Shown: positions 1 through 14,130 of the stretch, piece after piece
Layout of the letters: each line of letters opens with the position of its first letter
How positions within the stretch are numbered: the stretch's first letter is position 1
Source of the DNA: Anoplolepis gracilipes
Lineage: Eukaryota; Arthropoda; Insecta; Hymenoptera; Formicidae
Direction: 5' to 3'
NCBI RefSeq assembly: GCF_047496725.1
Contig: NC_132980.1
Span: 10,026,572 to 10,090,571 of the forward strand
DNA: 64,000 bases
Made by a program: the position numbers and the translations under genes
The notes under the pieces: generated by a model
Databases searched by the model: none
What the model was told of the DNA's origin: nothing
What the model saw: the letters and a program-made list of their open reading frames with translations, nothing else

Positions 1-2361
1 GCAGCCCGTTACATAATTAACGACGAATTTTCATGCCATGAATATGAAGCACGGCTAATGAGAGCATTAATATTTCTCCCCCTCGTCGCTCGTCTCTTCC
101 GCATTGCGGTCTATATCGGAATCAAGCGTACCATCGTAATTATGATTTTGCGCGTGTATAACTGAAAAAAAAAAAAAAAAAAAAATAGATCGTCTAGGAC
201 GAAAAAGTCGCGAGATACTCGATGGATTCTCACGGATCATCGCTATTTCCGGACGAGCTTCCTTAACGCGATAAATTCCACGAACGGCACGCAATTACGC
301 GGCAGCAACAATGGTGGACAATTTATCGCGCCGGTAAATTTTATTATACCTATCCGAATGTATGGATGAACACCAATTAATCGCGGGGATTTAATTAATC
401 TAACGTAACGCGGCGCGGAAATAACCGGAATTATTGCGCGCAGGACGCGCGCATATCGTTTTGCGCGCCGTTCCCTCGCGTTAATCTTCCGATTATCATT
501 ATTCTTTAATAATAAAAAATAATAATATTTCCTCTTATATATTCCCTTTTTCACAATACTCTGCTGCCGATGAACCGTCAAGCTTCTCTAACGCATTATC
601 CTCAATACATAATCCATTATTCGAACATATTTAATCACGCGTCATATTCTTTAGGCAGAAAAGAATTACCATGATAATTCATACATCCAGATCAACATAA
701 TACATTGCGGTTTTTTATCGTCTTCTCATATGAAAATTAAATTCTGCATAATTGATTATAGATTCGCATTTAGATCGTCTAAAAAGTTAAAGATGATCCG
801 TGGGCGATGAATGTGAAATGAAAAATACTCGGGAATATTTTAAAGATTATAGTACAGACTGTCATGGTGCTATCATGAATTGTTTAATCATTGTAATAAT
901 TGAAGATTTATGTCATCGTAACGTTGATGTCGCCTATTTCTTGATAAATTTGTCGCTTTTCATATAAAGGTCTATTAAATTGCAGCATATGGTTTCTTAG
1001 ACAAAACATTTAAACGAAAGGGTAAAAACTTTTTTTAATTAACGATGGTAAATGATACACTTATATCCTCAATGAAGCCTAAAATCCTAATGAAATTACC
1101 GGCTGTAAAAAAAGAAACGTTATCTCTCGCAAACCTGTTTTAAACTTTATTTTAGAAGCGTTGCTCCTTCCGGAACTTGGCGAAAGATTCTCACACGCAG
1201 ATGGTATATCACGAATTTTATATATAGATAATAATACAAATTTTTTATCGCGTAGGATAAAAAGCACATTACTTTTTGCAATGACGTCCATTATGCATTC
1301 GGCAACAAGTGTGCCATGTAAAGGCTCGGAACACTATCGTTGGAAAGAGATTTACGAGCGATTTGTAAAATACTGCACAGGAGCGCAGGACTTATATATG
1401 TCACACGGAGATTGAAGAGAAACGAGAATGACTAACTGGCAGCTGTAATGGGATCGGGAAGACGAATGAACCCGAACCGACGTATCCTTCAAATCAGATC
1501 GCGAATAAATAGGAGTGGCAATCCGTTGAGGAAAAATCGATCGCTGCACATCGTACATAAATCGGTCGAAATACTGACGATAATGTTACCCCCACAGAGA
1601 CGAGATTTAATTAAAAATACCCTACAAGAGAAAACTATATAGTACAAAATATTTAAGAGAATTATTATGCAAATACTTGACTGATCGAAAAATCGAAATA
1701 TTTAAGTCGAAGAAATCAGATGTCAGCAGATATAAATGAAATTTATCAGTGCGAATTAAACGTATCGAGAATAATTGAAAAGCAAATCTGGAAAACTTTA
1801 TTGCGTCATCGTTTCAACGATCTAAATGCGTGTCTCGTGAAAATTCACAATCAAAATGTGTAAAGTCGTAATCGTTCGCAGCTGTTCCTTGATGAAGAGT
1901 AGTATTTGAATTAAATTCGCGAGAACGTAACGACGACTCATCAAGTGTAACTGCTGTGTAACGTCGCAACAACAATCTTGTGTGTATTCGCCATTTTACA
2001 GCCGGCTCTGACGCAATTAACAGCAGGCGGACCGACGTACCCGCTTTCATTGGCGTTTAAAAGCGGCTGTTTTAACGCTTCACAAACGATGTCACCGAGA
2101 TAAAAGCGCGAGCAACCACTCGACCTTTCTCGAAGCACGTGAAACACGATGGTCGCCGCAGTAGCAGCTTTCCTTTCTTCGCTTCTCTTTAACCCCGTCA
2201 TCGTCTTGATTCCCTCTTATAGTCTTTGCTTTAACGGTAAAAGCGTTAGGCGCGATTTATCTTACATATTAGGATCATGTGGTTCGCGAGTGATAAAATT
2301 GATATTTCTTGTAAGTTTGGTATTCTAATTCTAATTAATATTTATATGTATTTTCTCAATA

Positions 2362-2379
2362 ATATATATATATATATGC

Positions 2380-2420
<41 letters not shown>
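2362..2420. repeat. Compound (AT)n-(TC)n microsatellite
   Basis: A short AT run is followed by about 19 TC units. Confidence 0.9.
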
Positions 2421-2424
<4 letters not shown>

Positions 2425-2899
2425 TCATTGTCTTCTTATCTGACAGAGCTATAATGCGGAGGTAGCTCTGTTTGCACATGACTTGTATAGTTAACCAGAA
2501 ACTGAATGTGTATGGTTATCTTTTTGGGGCACACTTCGTGCCTGGCGAGAGTGAATGCCAGAGGAATTGAGGCAGAATGGGAGGAAACCAGATTGGGATG
2601 CTTGTCTCAGTGTCAAGTATCCTTCACGACAACCGTCTGAATCAAAATGATTGAAATAACAAATCTCAATAACAAATAATTTGATTTTTTAAAAATCGTT
2701 TTCTTTATAATATAAATTAATTGAATAATTAAAATCAATATAATCATTATAAAATTTAAAAAACGACAAGTCGAAAGTTTTAGTTTAATTTTTGTTAAGA
2801 AAAATTCGTGCAATAATTCTTTCGCAAAACTTTCGTTATAAGCTTCCTATTTTTTTTCGAAACAATTTTTAATGTTACGTCTTATTGTACTTTCGTCAG

Positions 2900-2937
<38 letters not shown>

Positions 2938-3613
2938 GTCTCTCGTACTGGCTTGGAAGGGTAGAAAGTTGATTTTACGACTGTAAAGATCGCTGTGCTC
3001 GTTTTTAAAGATGGAACTAAAGTGCTCAAAGGGGCGGACAATGCCAACATGGTGCGGAGAGGGTGCCCGGTGCAAAGTAACTTTTATCTTTCTCGGATGA
3101 TAAATACCTTCCGCAACGGAAGAGAAGAGAGCTTGCGACGTACAGTAAAGCACAAGTCTTAAGGGGCATCCGGTGACCCTTTTGTCGGTTCGAACCCTCT
3201 CTAAATGGAAAACTCGACCCTCGAATCTGATCCATGATCCTCTCGAATCTGCCGCGCGGAAGATAGTAGGGTGTGATGATCCTTGTAAGTTTGATAGATA
3301 ATTGAAGAGATAATCAGAAAATAAACGATTCTCCGTCAGAGAGTAATTTTGAGAAGAAACACTTGCTCCTTCAAACATTAATCTATTTTTCCGAAAGATA
3401 TATAATACTTTTACATGTCGTTCAAATAATTATATTAATAATAAAACTGTACTTTTTCTCTTAATCTTTTCAAAACATCAGATATTTATTTAATTCATTT
3501 CTATTTGTACACGCGCGCGTTTTTCCATCTTATCCTCCATATTTCATATAATATCCTATCAGAGCCAAGTTCAAACTTGAATAATTTATGCTGTTTTCCG
3601 CTTCTCCACGAAC

Positions 3614-3618
<5 letters not shown>

Positions 3619-3667
<49 letters not shown>
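3619..3667. repeat. (TA)n microsatellite
   Basis: Pure TA run of about 49 bp. Confidence 0.9.
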
Positions 3668-3670
<3 letters not shown>

Positions 3671-6366
3671 AGGATTTCAAATACCGCAGTGTGATAAAAG
3701 ATTTATCGCTATAAACGGAGAGCGCGCACGGAGCAACTAAGCTCTAACGAAAGCTGCTTTACCAATCGGCCGCAAAAATGAATATTGTACGAGACACTTG
3801 GAAGTTTCTATTAACAAGGTACAGTCGGACAGATACGATTATGACGGAGGAGGCAGCACTTTAAAGACTTTCGCATTTAATAAGGAACCAGCAGCTCTTC
3901 CGTTACGCGACATGGATCTATTTATCTCTAAGATATTTATATAAACACATCTCTCGTTAATTAAATGCATCTCGATTTCCCGACTGTGTCTCGTTCCTCG
4001 ATTAGTATCGCAAACATGTTATTTGCTAAATATCGTGGAAATATCAAGAGCAACTTATATATCGAAGTAGAGGATAACGTGAGCGAATTCTAAAATGAAT
4101 GACAGCTGTAGCGTGATATCGGAAAATTACGCACCAACGCAGGATATGAATAGGCGAACCCTAAGATGGTTAATAAACCTAAGCACCACCATCTTTCTCC
4201 CTCTACACGTTTTCGTCAGTCTTGCCTTCCCTCCCTTTCTTCCAGTTCCCTCGACGAAGACAGCGACACACGTACTTCTCCTCGGGGATGAGCTTCGTAA
4301 GTCCTATTTCATTGGACTTGACCGGGAGTTTCCGAGTTTTCGATGACTCGCGAAACTCCTCCAGACGCCTGTAAACGGATATATTTATTGCCCGGCTTTT
4401 CTGGAATTCGTTCCTTTGGCCGGTCACTCGATTTATTAAATAAGGCCCGAAGTGGATTATACTCGCATCGTGACGTCATCGAGTCATACTTATGATCTTC
4501 TTTGAAACTCAAAGAACCATCCATTTCTCTTTTTTCCCCTTCCTTTGGAGAGATTCACTCGTGCTTTCCCACTGCAACGAACGTTGTAGTATGTTGTGTG
4601 AAAATAAATTTGGCACGACACATGCTGGCCAAATTTACGATGTACGTAATTAGGGCGCTTTATATAATTCGAGTTCTCCATTCATGTTACAGAAATGTTA
4701 TACATATATTCCGAATTAGAATTTTGAAATTATTTAAATCAAGCAATGTTTTAAAACATGATAAATGCTTCAAAAAGAGTATAAAACATTAATAATAATA
4801 TATCAATAAGTAAAGAAGATTGATAAAATAACTTCAAGAAAGAAAAAAAAAAAAAATAAATAACGTATAATGTGTCAAAAAAATGTTGCTTATAAATTAA
4901 AATAATTAAAGATGTAGGTATTAAAAAAATATAAGATGATATTATTCAATAAAAATAACATTTTTCTCCTTTTCATCTCACATTTCTGCAGCGACATAAA
5001 TTCTGTTGCAAGAAACATAGGTGACACGTTGTTTCTACTCTATGTGGATAGATTTTAGTAGAAAGGGAGAAAGAGAAGAGAGCGCAGAGTGAGATTCGAT
5101 GCGGCGTGGCTCCAAAAAGAGCACGGCGTTTGAAAAAGCAGATCGGAAAATCGACATTGCGGGGTCAGGACGAGGGCATACCGGGTGGCGGGGCTTATCC
5201 TTTTCCAGGCGATTTACGTGCGAAGTTCGCGTGGAAGGAAGCGAATCGTTTATCACGCGGAGAGCTAATAGATAACACGGCGGTTACGTGTTCGAGCCTC
5301 GATCGGCCGCCCTACCCTTATCCCTCCTCTCTGCCGCTCCCCTTCCTCGCCTCCCCCGCCCATCGTGCCCTCTAACTTCAGAGAAATTCACTTTATCTGT
5401 CTCGATCGGCGCGCGATACTACGCAGTCTCTCGATCCCGCAATCCCGGATTTACCAACCCCGAATTTTGAAATTCGACATACCGGATATGCGTAACTTCC
5501 TCCATCGTGTAGACCTTTCGCACGTACATTGAGTCTCAAGCGTTCTCTCAGAAACGAAAATCCCAATCTTACTGATCAATCGAACAGAATAAATCGGAAA
5601 TCTTATCATCATTTGGCATTATAGCAAATGATAGATGATAAATCGAATTAAATTAAAAAAAAAAAAAAAATAACCTTCCTAAGAAAATATGTATAATGAT
5701 CGTATGTATATAAAAATAATCTAAGTTAAAACAAGAAAAAGATATGCGCCGAAAAAATTTTTCAATTTAATCCCCTGTCATAGGAAACATATAAAATTTA
5801 TCACAAGCGATTCGAATTTGTAAAATAGACGAGAATAGATTATCTGAGAAAAGTTTAGACCTGATTCTTAGATAACAAAAAATATTATATAGTTCCTTTT
5901 AGCAATCATAACTGCTATTTTTCCGATATCTCACAATTAATATCTGTGATTTTTCTTTTTATTTCTCGAATGATATTAATAAAGCTTCATGAAACTGTCT
6001 TAAAGCACAAAAGAGAATAAAAACGAGCTTTCTGTACGATAAAATTAATTTCGCTAATATCGACCCGCGATATTAATGAATAATAATATCGTATAAAAAT
6101 AATGTAATATTTGTGACAGTTTAGCCGTAATAATAATTGCAGATCGGAGCATACTAATATTGTCATTAATGCAATGCAGGTAATAATTAATAACGTTGTT
6201 AATTTGCGATACAAAGGGGAAAATAGTGAAGCCGTATTACGCAAATACGGCTACGTCAAATTATCTATAGAAACGATGGACGTTAACGATAAATCACGAC
6301 TTGTTGGCTCGCATTACAATGGAGAAAACATTAATTTAGCGCTAACGTTTACGCGCGCGTGTCAAA

Positions 6367-6397
<31 letters not shown>

Positions 6398-8990
6398 TCT
6401 GTATAAAAGTACCAAACGATAACCATAAATCACACCGATTGTTAATTTGCGTTACAAAGGAAGAGAACCGGATCAGCCGTCGGGCGTGGGAAGCGACGGG
6501 AGAAGCTTTGATTCCTTGATAGTGAAAAATGCGAATCGACGAAGTACTCTGAGCGAATGCAACGAGTGTAATAGAGCGTACTCATGGGTTCGCGTGGAAA
6601 AGCGAGCAGGTAGGTGGAAAGAGTGGAAGGGGGGCGAGCTATTTTCACGCGTCACAGAGATGGTAATTGAGTCGTGCCGCTCGAAAGATCGAGTCACACC
6701 CCTCGACTGACTGAGACACGAAGGAGATTCGAAGAGCGACACGTATTACGTACATACTATATACCGAGATATCGACGATGGAAACGTCAATGCGAAAACC
6801 AGGTTCAGAGTTAAATCTCTCGTTAAATATTTGACTTATACTTCGGCAAAAAATCCGATCTTTCCGAATTCTTGATGTTACAAAAACATCCCCCCAGCAG
6901 CGTATAATCTTCGAATCCTAATTACTGTCTGAATTATTCTGAAATTAATTTTTAGCTTATTCTTTTAGAAAAAAAATATGTTGGGCTTGAGAATCTTTTA
7001 AACCGCAAGTAACCCGAGTATTCTAATATTGATTTTCAGACTTACTGTCGGCGAGTATTCTACATCGACAGTTCCAAGGCGACGGTACCCGATCTCCCGC
7101 TTTCGTCCTCTCACTTCCGGTGCTCCCAATGCGCTTCCGATGCCGATGTACGAATGGTATTTCCGTGCGGTGAATCGCGCGAATTCTATTTTCGCGACGG
7201 AGTGACACATTCGCGGCTGAGCCGTTCAATGGTGGAGGCAGCCGGCGTGCAAGTGGGAGTAATCCATCATGCGACGTGTAGCAACGTTTTGCCTTCGCGA
7301 TATTCCGCGACAAACTTAGAAGATGCGCGATCTTGCCACGAATAAATGCGAAAATTAAAAGAGCACAAAACTTCAACATATTTATAATTTAAATATTTTT
7401 CCTACAAAAATTAATAATATTTTATTTGCTTTCGAGTTTACGTAAATGCTGCCAGTTTCGAATATGTTATTATATATGTAAGATAAAAAAAACAAAATTA
7501 TTTCAACAAGAATTGTTTAATCGTGTGTAAAAATGCCTAATGAAATAACAATATTTTCGCGATGTCTCTTAAAATCGGTTTGTCCGAAAGTAGCGAGATC
7601 GGTAATAAACCCTAAGTGGCAAGACAAAGATCCGCCCGGAGCAACAGTCTTCGGTCTACGTCATATCCTTGGAAATTCGCCGGCCAGGAAATCGCGAGGG
7701 CGAGAAACCGCTCCGCTTTGATGTCCGGGCGAACAACGTAAGCTCGCGACACAAAGGCGAAAGTGCCGGGAGAAGGCAGACTCGGCTCCACAGAGGAAAC
7801 ACTTTGCGAAGAAGCGTTCTCGCGCAGGAAATGGCCCGAAGATGAGCGCACTCTTCTCGCTATCAGATATAAATTTCGGGCGTGCAAGTTATCGCGTGAA
7901 TATTCCATCAGGATATTGCGCGAACGTGTCGTTGTCAACTGGAAACGTTAATTCAGATTATCCTATGGCCTGATTCGGATTTTAACCAATATTATTAATG
8001 ATTCATGCGAGCGAGTAATTACTATTGCATTGCATTTGAAGCCTTAAACTCTTCATTTGTAATATGCGCTAAAATTTCTAACATTGCCCCACAGATTCTG
8101 ACAATTTTCTTTAGATACAAAAAAAGTCAAAAAAAAAAAAAAAAAGAAAAAAAAATTAAAATTTTTCATAACAGCAAGTAAAAAATTCAAGAAATTAACG
8201 ATGAATAATATCGACAAAATGAAGTAAAAAATGAGCAAAGCATTTCGCTGCAAAGATGAAAACGCCCGAAGTTATTCGCAAAACACGAAGGAACTTCCGG
8301 TAATGAGATGGGGAGAAAGAGCGCTGAATTCCGTAATGAGGGAACAAATGCTAATGGTCAGCTTTGTTCGTCAGTGTGCCGGGAGCATGTTGCGCTCTAA
8401 CGATACCCGGAGGCACGCACGGCTGTGATAAGACCTGCGCTCCTCCGGCCCCGACAAGGTTTTACGCGCGGAATAAAGATAAGCCTCACGCGTCACGACG
8501 TCGTGAGCTAAGTCGGAGAGCTGTGTGTTTTTTTTTCTTTCTTTTTTTTTTTTTTTTTAAACAATCGCGATCGTTAAGCCTATTGCGTAATGTACCGTGT
8601 ACGCAACGATACGGGGAAAACATGAAACCGTCTGGGACGATATGAATTTTAAAGGTTCTACTAAAAGCTTCGTGAAATATGAAAACTAAAAAGCATAGAA
8701 CTGCTCTAATATATTTTAATTTATTCGTCAATTTTCTTCTTTTTTCACGCTATTTTTTTAATTTGATTAATCACAGTTTCATTTTTAAATCAGTATCCGT
8801 GATACGTGAGAGAGAAATTGATTCGCTCAAATAAAACATGTCAATAGTGTTAAAAAAATCGAGCGATAAAATTTTTTACGATCGCACACGCGTCGAAACG
8901 CTATAATCGGTATGTGATTAATAATCTATTTCTATTCGTAATAGAAATAAAAGCAATCTCTATCCTGTTCCTTTTTTGACTTATTTGCTC

Positions 8991-9028
<38 letters not shown>

Positions 9029-9203
9029 GAAAAAAGCATTTCAAGATTCTTATGGTAATATTTAGACGTGATAAATAAAGTATCTCGAATACAAAAATAC
9101 TGAAAGGGCAAAGGAAAACTCGGCCTACAGCAACTGAATCTTTAAAGTGTCGGGATAGAGAAAATAAAAAATTAAATCCACGCTCCGCCGAAAAACCTAA
9201 TCT

Positions 9204-9205
<2 letters not shown>

Positions 9206-9251
<46 letters not shown>
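9206..9251. repeat. (TC)n microsatellite, 23 units
   Basis: Pure TC run of 46 bp. A (TA)n run lies about 180 bp to its left (8,994-9,025). Confidence 0.9.
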
Positions 9252-9254
<3 letters not shown>

Positions 9255-10872
9255 ATTAACCTGGATTCCCTTGATTGACGTGTGTGTCATAACCAGTTCC
9301 AAGCATCGTTTCAACCCCCTCGCGACACTCTTTCGTGCGTTACGCGTTCTCGTGTAACACCCTCGACGACCAGACTGACGATATACAAACACATTCGTCA
9401 CTGTCGCCTGAGGGACGTCTCTTATTTCACGCTACTAAGGGCGATCGGAACCCGGAACTCGACGATAAAGACCGCGGACGGAAGCGATCGAATATACGCA
9501 GACACACGCATGAAGGGGTCGATCTCCCTTACGAAAATAACTCACGGTTATAATCGTCGATATTACGGCGCGTGCAAAATTCGTTTCATCCGAGAAATTT
9601 GCATATCGTTCACAGCTCGTGCGACATTTCAACGATTTTCTGCAGCATTCAAGCTTCATCTTTTCGTCGTAAAATATTTCGCGGAATATTAAAAAAGTAT
9701 GCTAAGAGAAGATCTTATCCAGGCTCGTTCAGAAAATCCACTCGCAATAACCGAAATTGCACTCTTGAAAATGCATAGGAAGAGAGACGCTAACACGAGG
9801 AATGGTCTTCCATTTTATTTTTCATTCAACGACCATCTGTGGACGATGCGAAACGGAAACAGATATGCCAGCTATCTTACGGCACGGTTGTTTCCGTAAA
9901 AAGTTTAATTAATTAAGCCACCGTGTTTGATTAATGCCGTAGGATATCTTGCGCGTTTCACGAAAATTACGAAGCACGCGAGTGACAAATTCGTCGTGTT
10001 AGCGTGTTGGGAAAGTGTACTTAATAAAAGCATCGTGACATCAACGAATGAATGCATTGAAGCAGTCACGTTACATTGACGCATTAGATCAGCTTAATGT
10101 ACAGGCTATATGAGCGATGGAAAATATTGGCATTGGTCAACTGTTGTTTTCAATACGTAAAACATCGACGCCAATATTTATTATCGCGCTGAAATGATTG
10201 ATTCGCGTGTGATTATACGTCCCGGCGGAATCGCCATTTATATTTAATGCGTTATAGAGCTGAACGACCGAATCCACATCACATTTACTAAATTACGAAA
10301 TGTATATCGTGTATAACCGGAAAGCGCGAGTCGCAGATCCTATAAAGTATGCATTCAACAATATTTCACGATAATTATCTCGCGAATTGCAAGATAATTA
10401 CAAGTTTAAAATTCCAAGAATAATCAAAGCAAAATACGACAGAAATATTATACATATATATTGTATTTTAAGTAGACTGAATTAAGGGATCAAAACGCGT
10501 TATATATATATACACATTTTCGTTTATACACATTTTTCACGGTTTCCGAAAGATACTTTCATCGTATAAAATAATAATTAATGCAAAAGGAAATGACTTA
10601 AATTATCTCTCTGCGGTAATTTTTGTCCTATAGCTAGATTATTATTATTATTATTAGAGGTAAAGCCGGCTGCTGCATATTAAACCGAATGCTGCGAGTG
10701 GCAGCGCAAGCGGAAGTCGAGATGTATCGCGACATTAATTAAGACGGATGTGTGCCTGCGAGATATTAGGACCTTTTCCCATATCTTCGCGAGCTACATC
10801 GTCCCAGGGAAGAGCCTTTTGGATGATAATGCGCGGATAAAACGACGGTATATACATTGCTTTATGGCTTAC

Positions 10873-10926
10873 CATCGTCAGGGACGCGCCCGTCCCGCGT
10901 GCGTACTGGAATTCCTGGACACTCAC
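10873..10926 (-). other. Recursive splice site with a 54-nt candidate recursive-splice exon
   Basis: On the minus strand a long pyrimidine tract (CTTCGCTTTTCTTTTGTTTCCAG broken only by a few purines) is joined directly to GTGAGT. After 54 nt there is a second donor, ATG|GTAAGC. The segment is open in frame 0 from the upstream exon and adds 18 codons (VSVQEFQYARGTGASLTM). Like the right-end exon it ends in ATG exactly at the donor. It lies about 28.6 kb beyond the other joined site and 585 bp past the foldback element in the direction of transcription. The acceptor and first donor are close to consensus. The alternative is a normal 54-nt cassette exon. Confidence 0.55.
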
Positions 10927-11094
10927 CTGGAAACAAAAGAAAAGCGAAGGGGTTAGTAGTACTCTTGTGAGAATCAAAGCGATTGATTCGAGCTATTTAA
11001 ATAATTAAAATCACAATGTGCTATTAAATATGTACATCAAAAATGTTTAAAATTTTTTTTTTATATTATATATCATATTGCATATTTAATATTC

Positions 11095-11096
<2 letters not shown>

Positions 11097-11133
<37 letters not shown>
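11097..11133. repeat. (AT)n microsatellite
   Basis: A 37-bp AT run between the 10.9-kb splice site and the foldback element. Confidence 0.9.
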
Positions 11134-11135
<2 letters not shown>

Positions 11136-11502
11136 AATCGTAAAAAAAGAAAAAATAAAAGCATCAATTCAACGTCTATATTGCTGCTATTATAGATAAT
11201 TAAAACGCAACTGAAACTTTGCTTTTAAGCTACCGGAAGGTTTTAACTGGCTAAAATAGCGTTCGATATTATTACATACACAACTTTGCGTCTTTACGAA
11301 GCTATCGCTTTACTCGTTTGCATTGCGTGAACAGTGTCGATAGTTTCGAGCTGATTATATATAATCGAGTTATAACGATATTTACCGAGGATATTCAAGA
11401 GCAGTGGTTCAATTTACTCATCTTCCTTTATTTGCGACATTAATTTTATCCTTTCCGCTTTATCGGTCCACAATTCCGCTCTCTCGAAATGAACGGCACG
11501 CG

Positions 11503-11511
11503 CGATTTTGC
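11503..11511. repeat. Left 9-bp target-site duplication
   Basis: CGATTTTGC directly precedes the ACCGATGTG terminus. The identical 9-mer follows the right terminus, and the flanking bases beyond differ, so its length is exactly nine. Confidence 0.85.
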
Positions 11512-11700
11512 ACCGATGTGAACCTGGCGCCCGACTTTATGAAAAAAAAAAATTAATAATATAGTTCGTTTGTACGTCGTTTGTACCTGTTTGTACCACA
11601 CTTTTTTTTGTTTGTACCTCAACCGGTTCGGAAATAAAAAATAATCAAAAAATGGCCAGCGCTCGACTTTAAGATATTTTAATTTCAATAATGCCATTCG
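11512..11700 (+). repeat. Left outer terminal inverted repeat of the foldback element
   Basis: This 189-bp segment lies outside the satellite array. It has a terminal block, an A11 run, three GTTTGTAC motifs, one copy of CTCAACCGGTTCGG and a unique stretch including AATGGCCAGCGCTCGAC. It pairs with 16,243-16,431 at equal length, with about four substitutions by eye. Confidence 0.85.
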
Positions 11701-14060
11701 ATAGAGAATCGTTTGTACCTGTTTGTACCTCTTTTCAAATCGTTTGTACCTCAACCGGTTCGGAAATACGACCATTTTTAGTTTTAGAGTAACGTTATAC
11801 CGATATTTCCGCTATTTTTTTAGATATCGCGAAACGGCCAACGGGGTTCGATAGAGAATTGTTTGTACCTGTTTGTACCTTTTTTCAAATCGTTTGTACC
11901 TCAACCGGTTCGGAAATACGGCCATTTTTAGTTTTAGAGTAACGCTATACCGGTATTTCCGCTATTTTTTTAGATATCGCGAAACGGCCAACGGGGTTCG
12001 ATAGAGAATCGTTTGTACCTGTTTGTACCTTTTTTCAAATCGTTTGTACCTCAACCGGTTCGGAAATACGGCCATTTTTAGTTTTAGAGTAACGCTATAC
12101 CGGTATTTCCGCTATTTTTTTTAGATATCGCGAAACGGCCAACGGGGTTTGATAGAGAATCGTTTGTACCTGTTCGTACCTTTTTTCAAATCGTTTGTAC
12201 CTCAACCGGTTCGGAAATACGACCATTTTTAGTTTTAGAGTAACGCTATACCGATATTTCCGCTATTTTTTTAGATATCGCGAAATGGCCAACGGGGTTC
12301 GATAGAGAATCGTTTGTACCTGTTTGTACCTTTTTTCAAATCGTTTGTACCTCAACCGGTTCGGAAATACGGCCATTTTTAGTTTTAGAGTAACGCTATA
12401 CCGGTATTTCCGCTATTTTTTTAGATATCGCGAAACGGCCAACGGGGTTCGAAAGAGAATCGTTTGTACCTGTTTGTACCTCTTTTCATTTCGTTTGTAC
12501 CTCAACCGGTTCGGAAATACAGCGATTTTCGAGTTTTGAAATTAACGCTAAACTCGTATTTCCGCTATTTTTTTAGATATCGCGAAACGGCCAACGGGGT
12601 TCGATAGAGAATCGTTTGTACCTGTTTGTACCTCTTTTCAAATCGTTTGTACCTCAACCGGTTCGGAAATACAGCGATTTTCGAGTTTTGAAATTAACGC
12701 TAAACTCGTATTTCCGCTATTTTTTTAGATATCGCGAAACGGCCAACGGGGTTCGATAGAGAATCGTTTGTACCTGTTTGTACCTCTTTTCAAATCGTTT
12801 GTACCTCAACCGGTTCGGAAATACAGCGATTTTCGAGTTTTGAAATTAACGCTAAACTCGTATTTCCGCTATTTTTTTAGATATCGCAAAACGGCCAACG
12901 GGGTTCGATAGAGAATCGTTTGTACCTGTTTGTACCTCTTTTCAAATCGTTTGTACCTCAACCGGTTCGGAAATACAGCGATTTTCGAGTTTTGAAATTA
13001 ACGCTAAACTCGTATTTCCGCTATTTTTTTAGATATCGCAAAACGGCCAACGGGGTTCGATAGAGAATCGTTTGTACCTGTTTGTACCTTTTTTCAAATC
13101 GTTTGTACCTCAACCGGTTCGGAAATACGACCATTTTTAGTTTTAGAGTAACGCTATACCGATATTTCCGCTATTTTTTTAGATATCGCGAAACGGCCAA
13201 CGGGGTTCGATAGAGAATCGTTTGTACCTGTTTGTACCTCTTTTCAAATCGTTTGTACCTCAACCGGTTCGGAAATACAGCGATTTTCGAGTTTTGAAAT
13301 TAACGCTAAACTCGTATTTCCGCTATTTTTTTAGATATCGCAAAACGGCCAACGAGGTTCGATAGAGAATCGTTTGTACCTGTTTGTACCTCTTTTCAAA
13401 TCGTTTGTACCTCAACCGGTTCGGAAATACAGCGATTTTCGAGTTTTGAAATTAACGCTAAACTCGTATTTCCGCTATTTTTTTAGATATCGCAAAACGG
13501 CCAACGAGGTTCGATAGAGAATCGTTTGTACCTGTTTGTACCTTTTTTCAAATCGTTTGTACCTCAACCGGTTCGGAAATACGACCATTTTTAGTTTTAG
13601 AGTAACGCTATACCGATATTTCCGCTATTTTTTTAGATATCGCAAAACGGCCAACGAGGTTCGATAGAGAATCGTTTGTACCTGTTTGTACCTTTTTTCA
13701 AATCGTTTGTACCTCAACCGGTTCGGAAATACGACCATTTTTAGTTTTAGAGTAACGCTATACCGATATTTCCGCTATTTTTTTAGATATCGCGAAACGG
13801 CCAACGGGGTTCGATAGAGAATCGTTTGTACCTGTTTGTACCTCTTTTCAAATCGTTTGTACCTCAACCGGTTCGGAAATACAGCGATTTTCGAGTTTTG
13901 AAATTAACGCTAAACTCGTATTTCCGCTATTTTTTTAGATATCGCGAAACGGCCAACGGGGTTCGATAGAGAATCGTTTGTACCTGTTTGTACCTTTTTT
14001 CAAATCGTTTGTACCTCAACCGGTTCGGAAATACCACTATTTTTAGTTTTAGAGTTAACG
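11701..14060 (+). repeat. Left satellite arm, about 16 monomers in irregular order
   Basis: Taking ATAGAGAATC as the unit start, units begin at 11701, 11851, 12001, 12152, 12302, 12452, 12604, 12756, 12908, 13060, 13210, 13362, 13514, 13664, 13814 and 13966. The spacings are 150-152 bp. Two monomer types differ in the middle: type A (ATTTTTAGTTTTAGAGTAACG, about 150 bp) and type B (GATTTTCGAGTTTTGAAATT, 152 bp). Each unit has three GTTTGTACCT motifs and the palindrome AACCGGTT. Types A and B are mixed without a fixed order, and the last unit is truncated at the spacer. Confidence 0.85.
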
Positions 14061-14130
14061 TTATTTTATATATATATATAATTACATTTATAATTCATTA
14101 TAAATTATATATCTTTATTATAAAGAAATG
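14061..14130. other. AT-rich central spacer of the foldback element
   Basis: About 70 bp of nearly pure A/T, including (TA)n, separates the two inverted arms. It has no coding capacity. It would be the loop if the element folded. Confidence 0.8.

Larger units (their letters stand above)
1..10872. other. Non-coding stretch left of the 10.9-kb splice site
   Basis: AT-rich DNA with CpG-rich islands (about 5,040-5,460, 6,470-6,740, 7,040-7,340, 7,660-7,930, 8,230-8,530, 9,280-9,560). It holds the microsatellites listed separately and A/T runs at 165-185, 2,902-2,935 and 8,128-8,155. A CRE palindrome is at 4,471-4,478. No frame has recognisable protein homology or paired splice signals. Nothing else is supported. 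Confidence 0.5.

Noticed and set aside
3186..3202. GGTTCGAACC resembling a tRNA T-loop
   Set aside because: The bases around it do not form a five-pair T stem, and no acceptor or anticodon arm could be placed.
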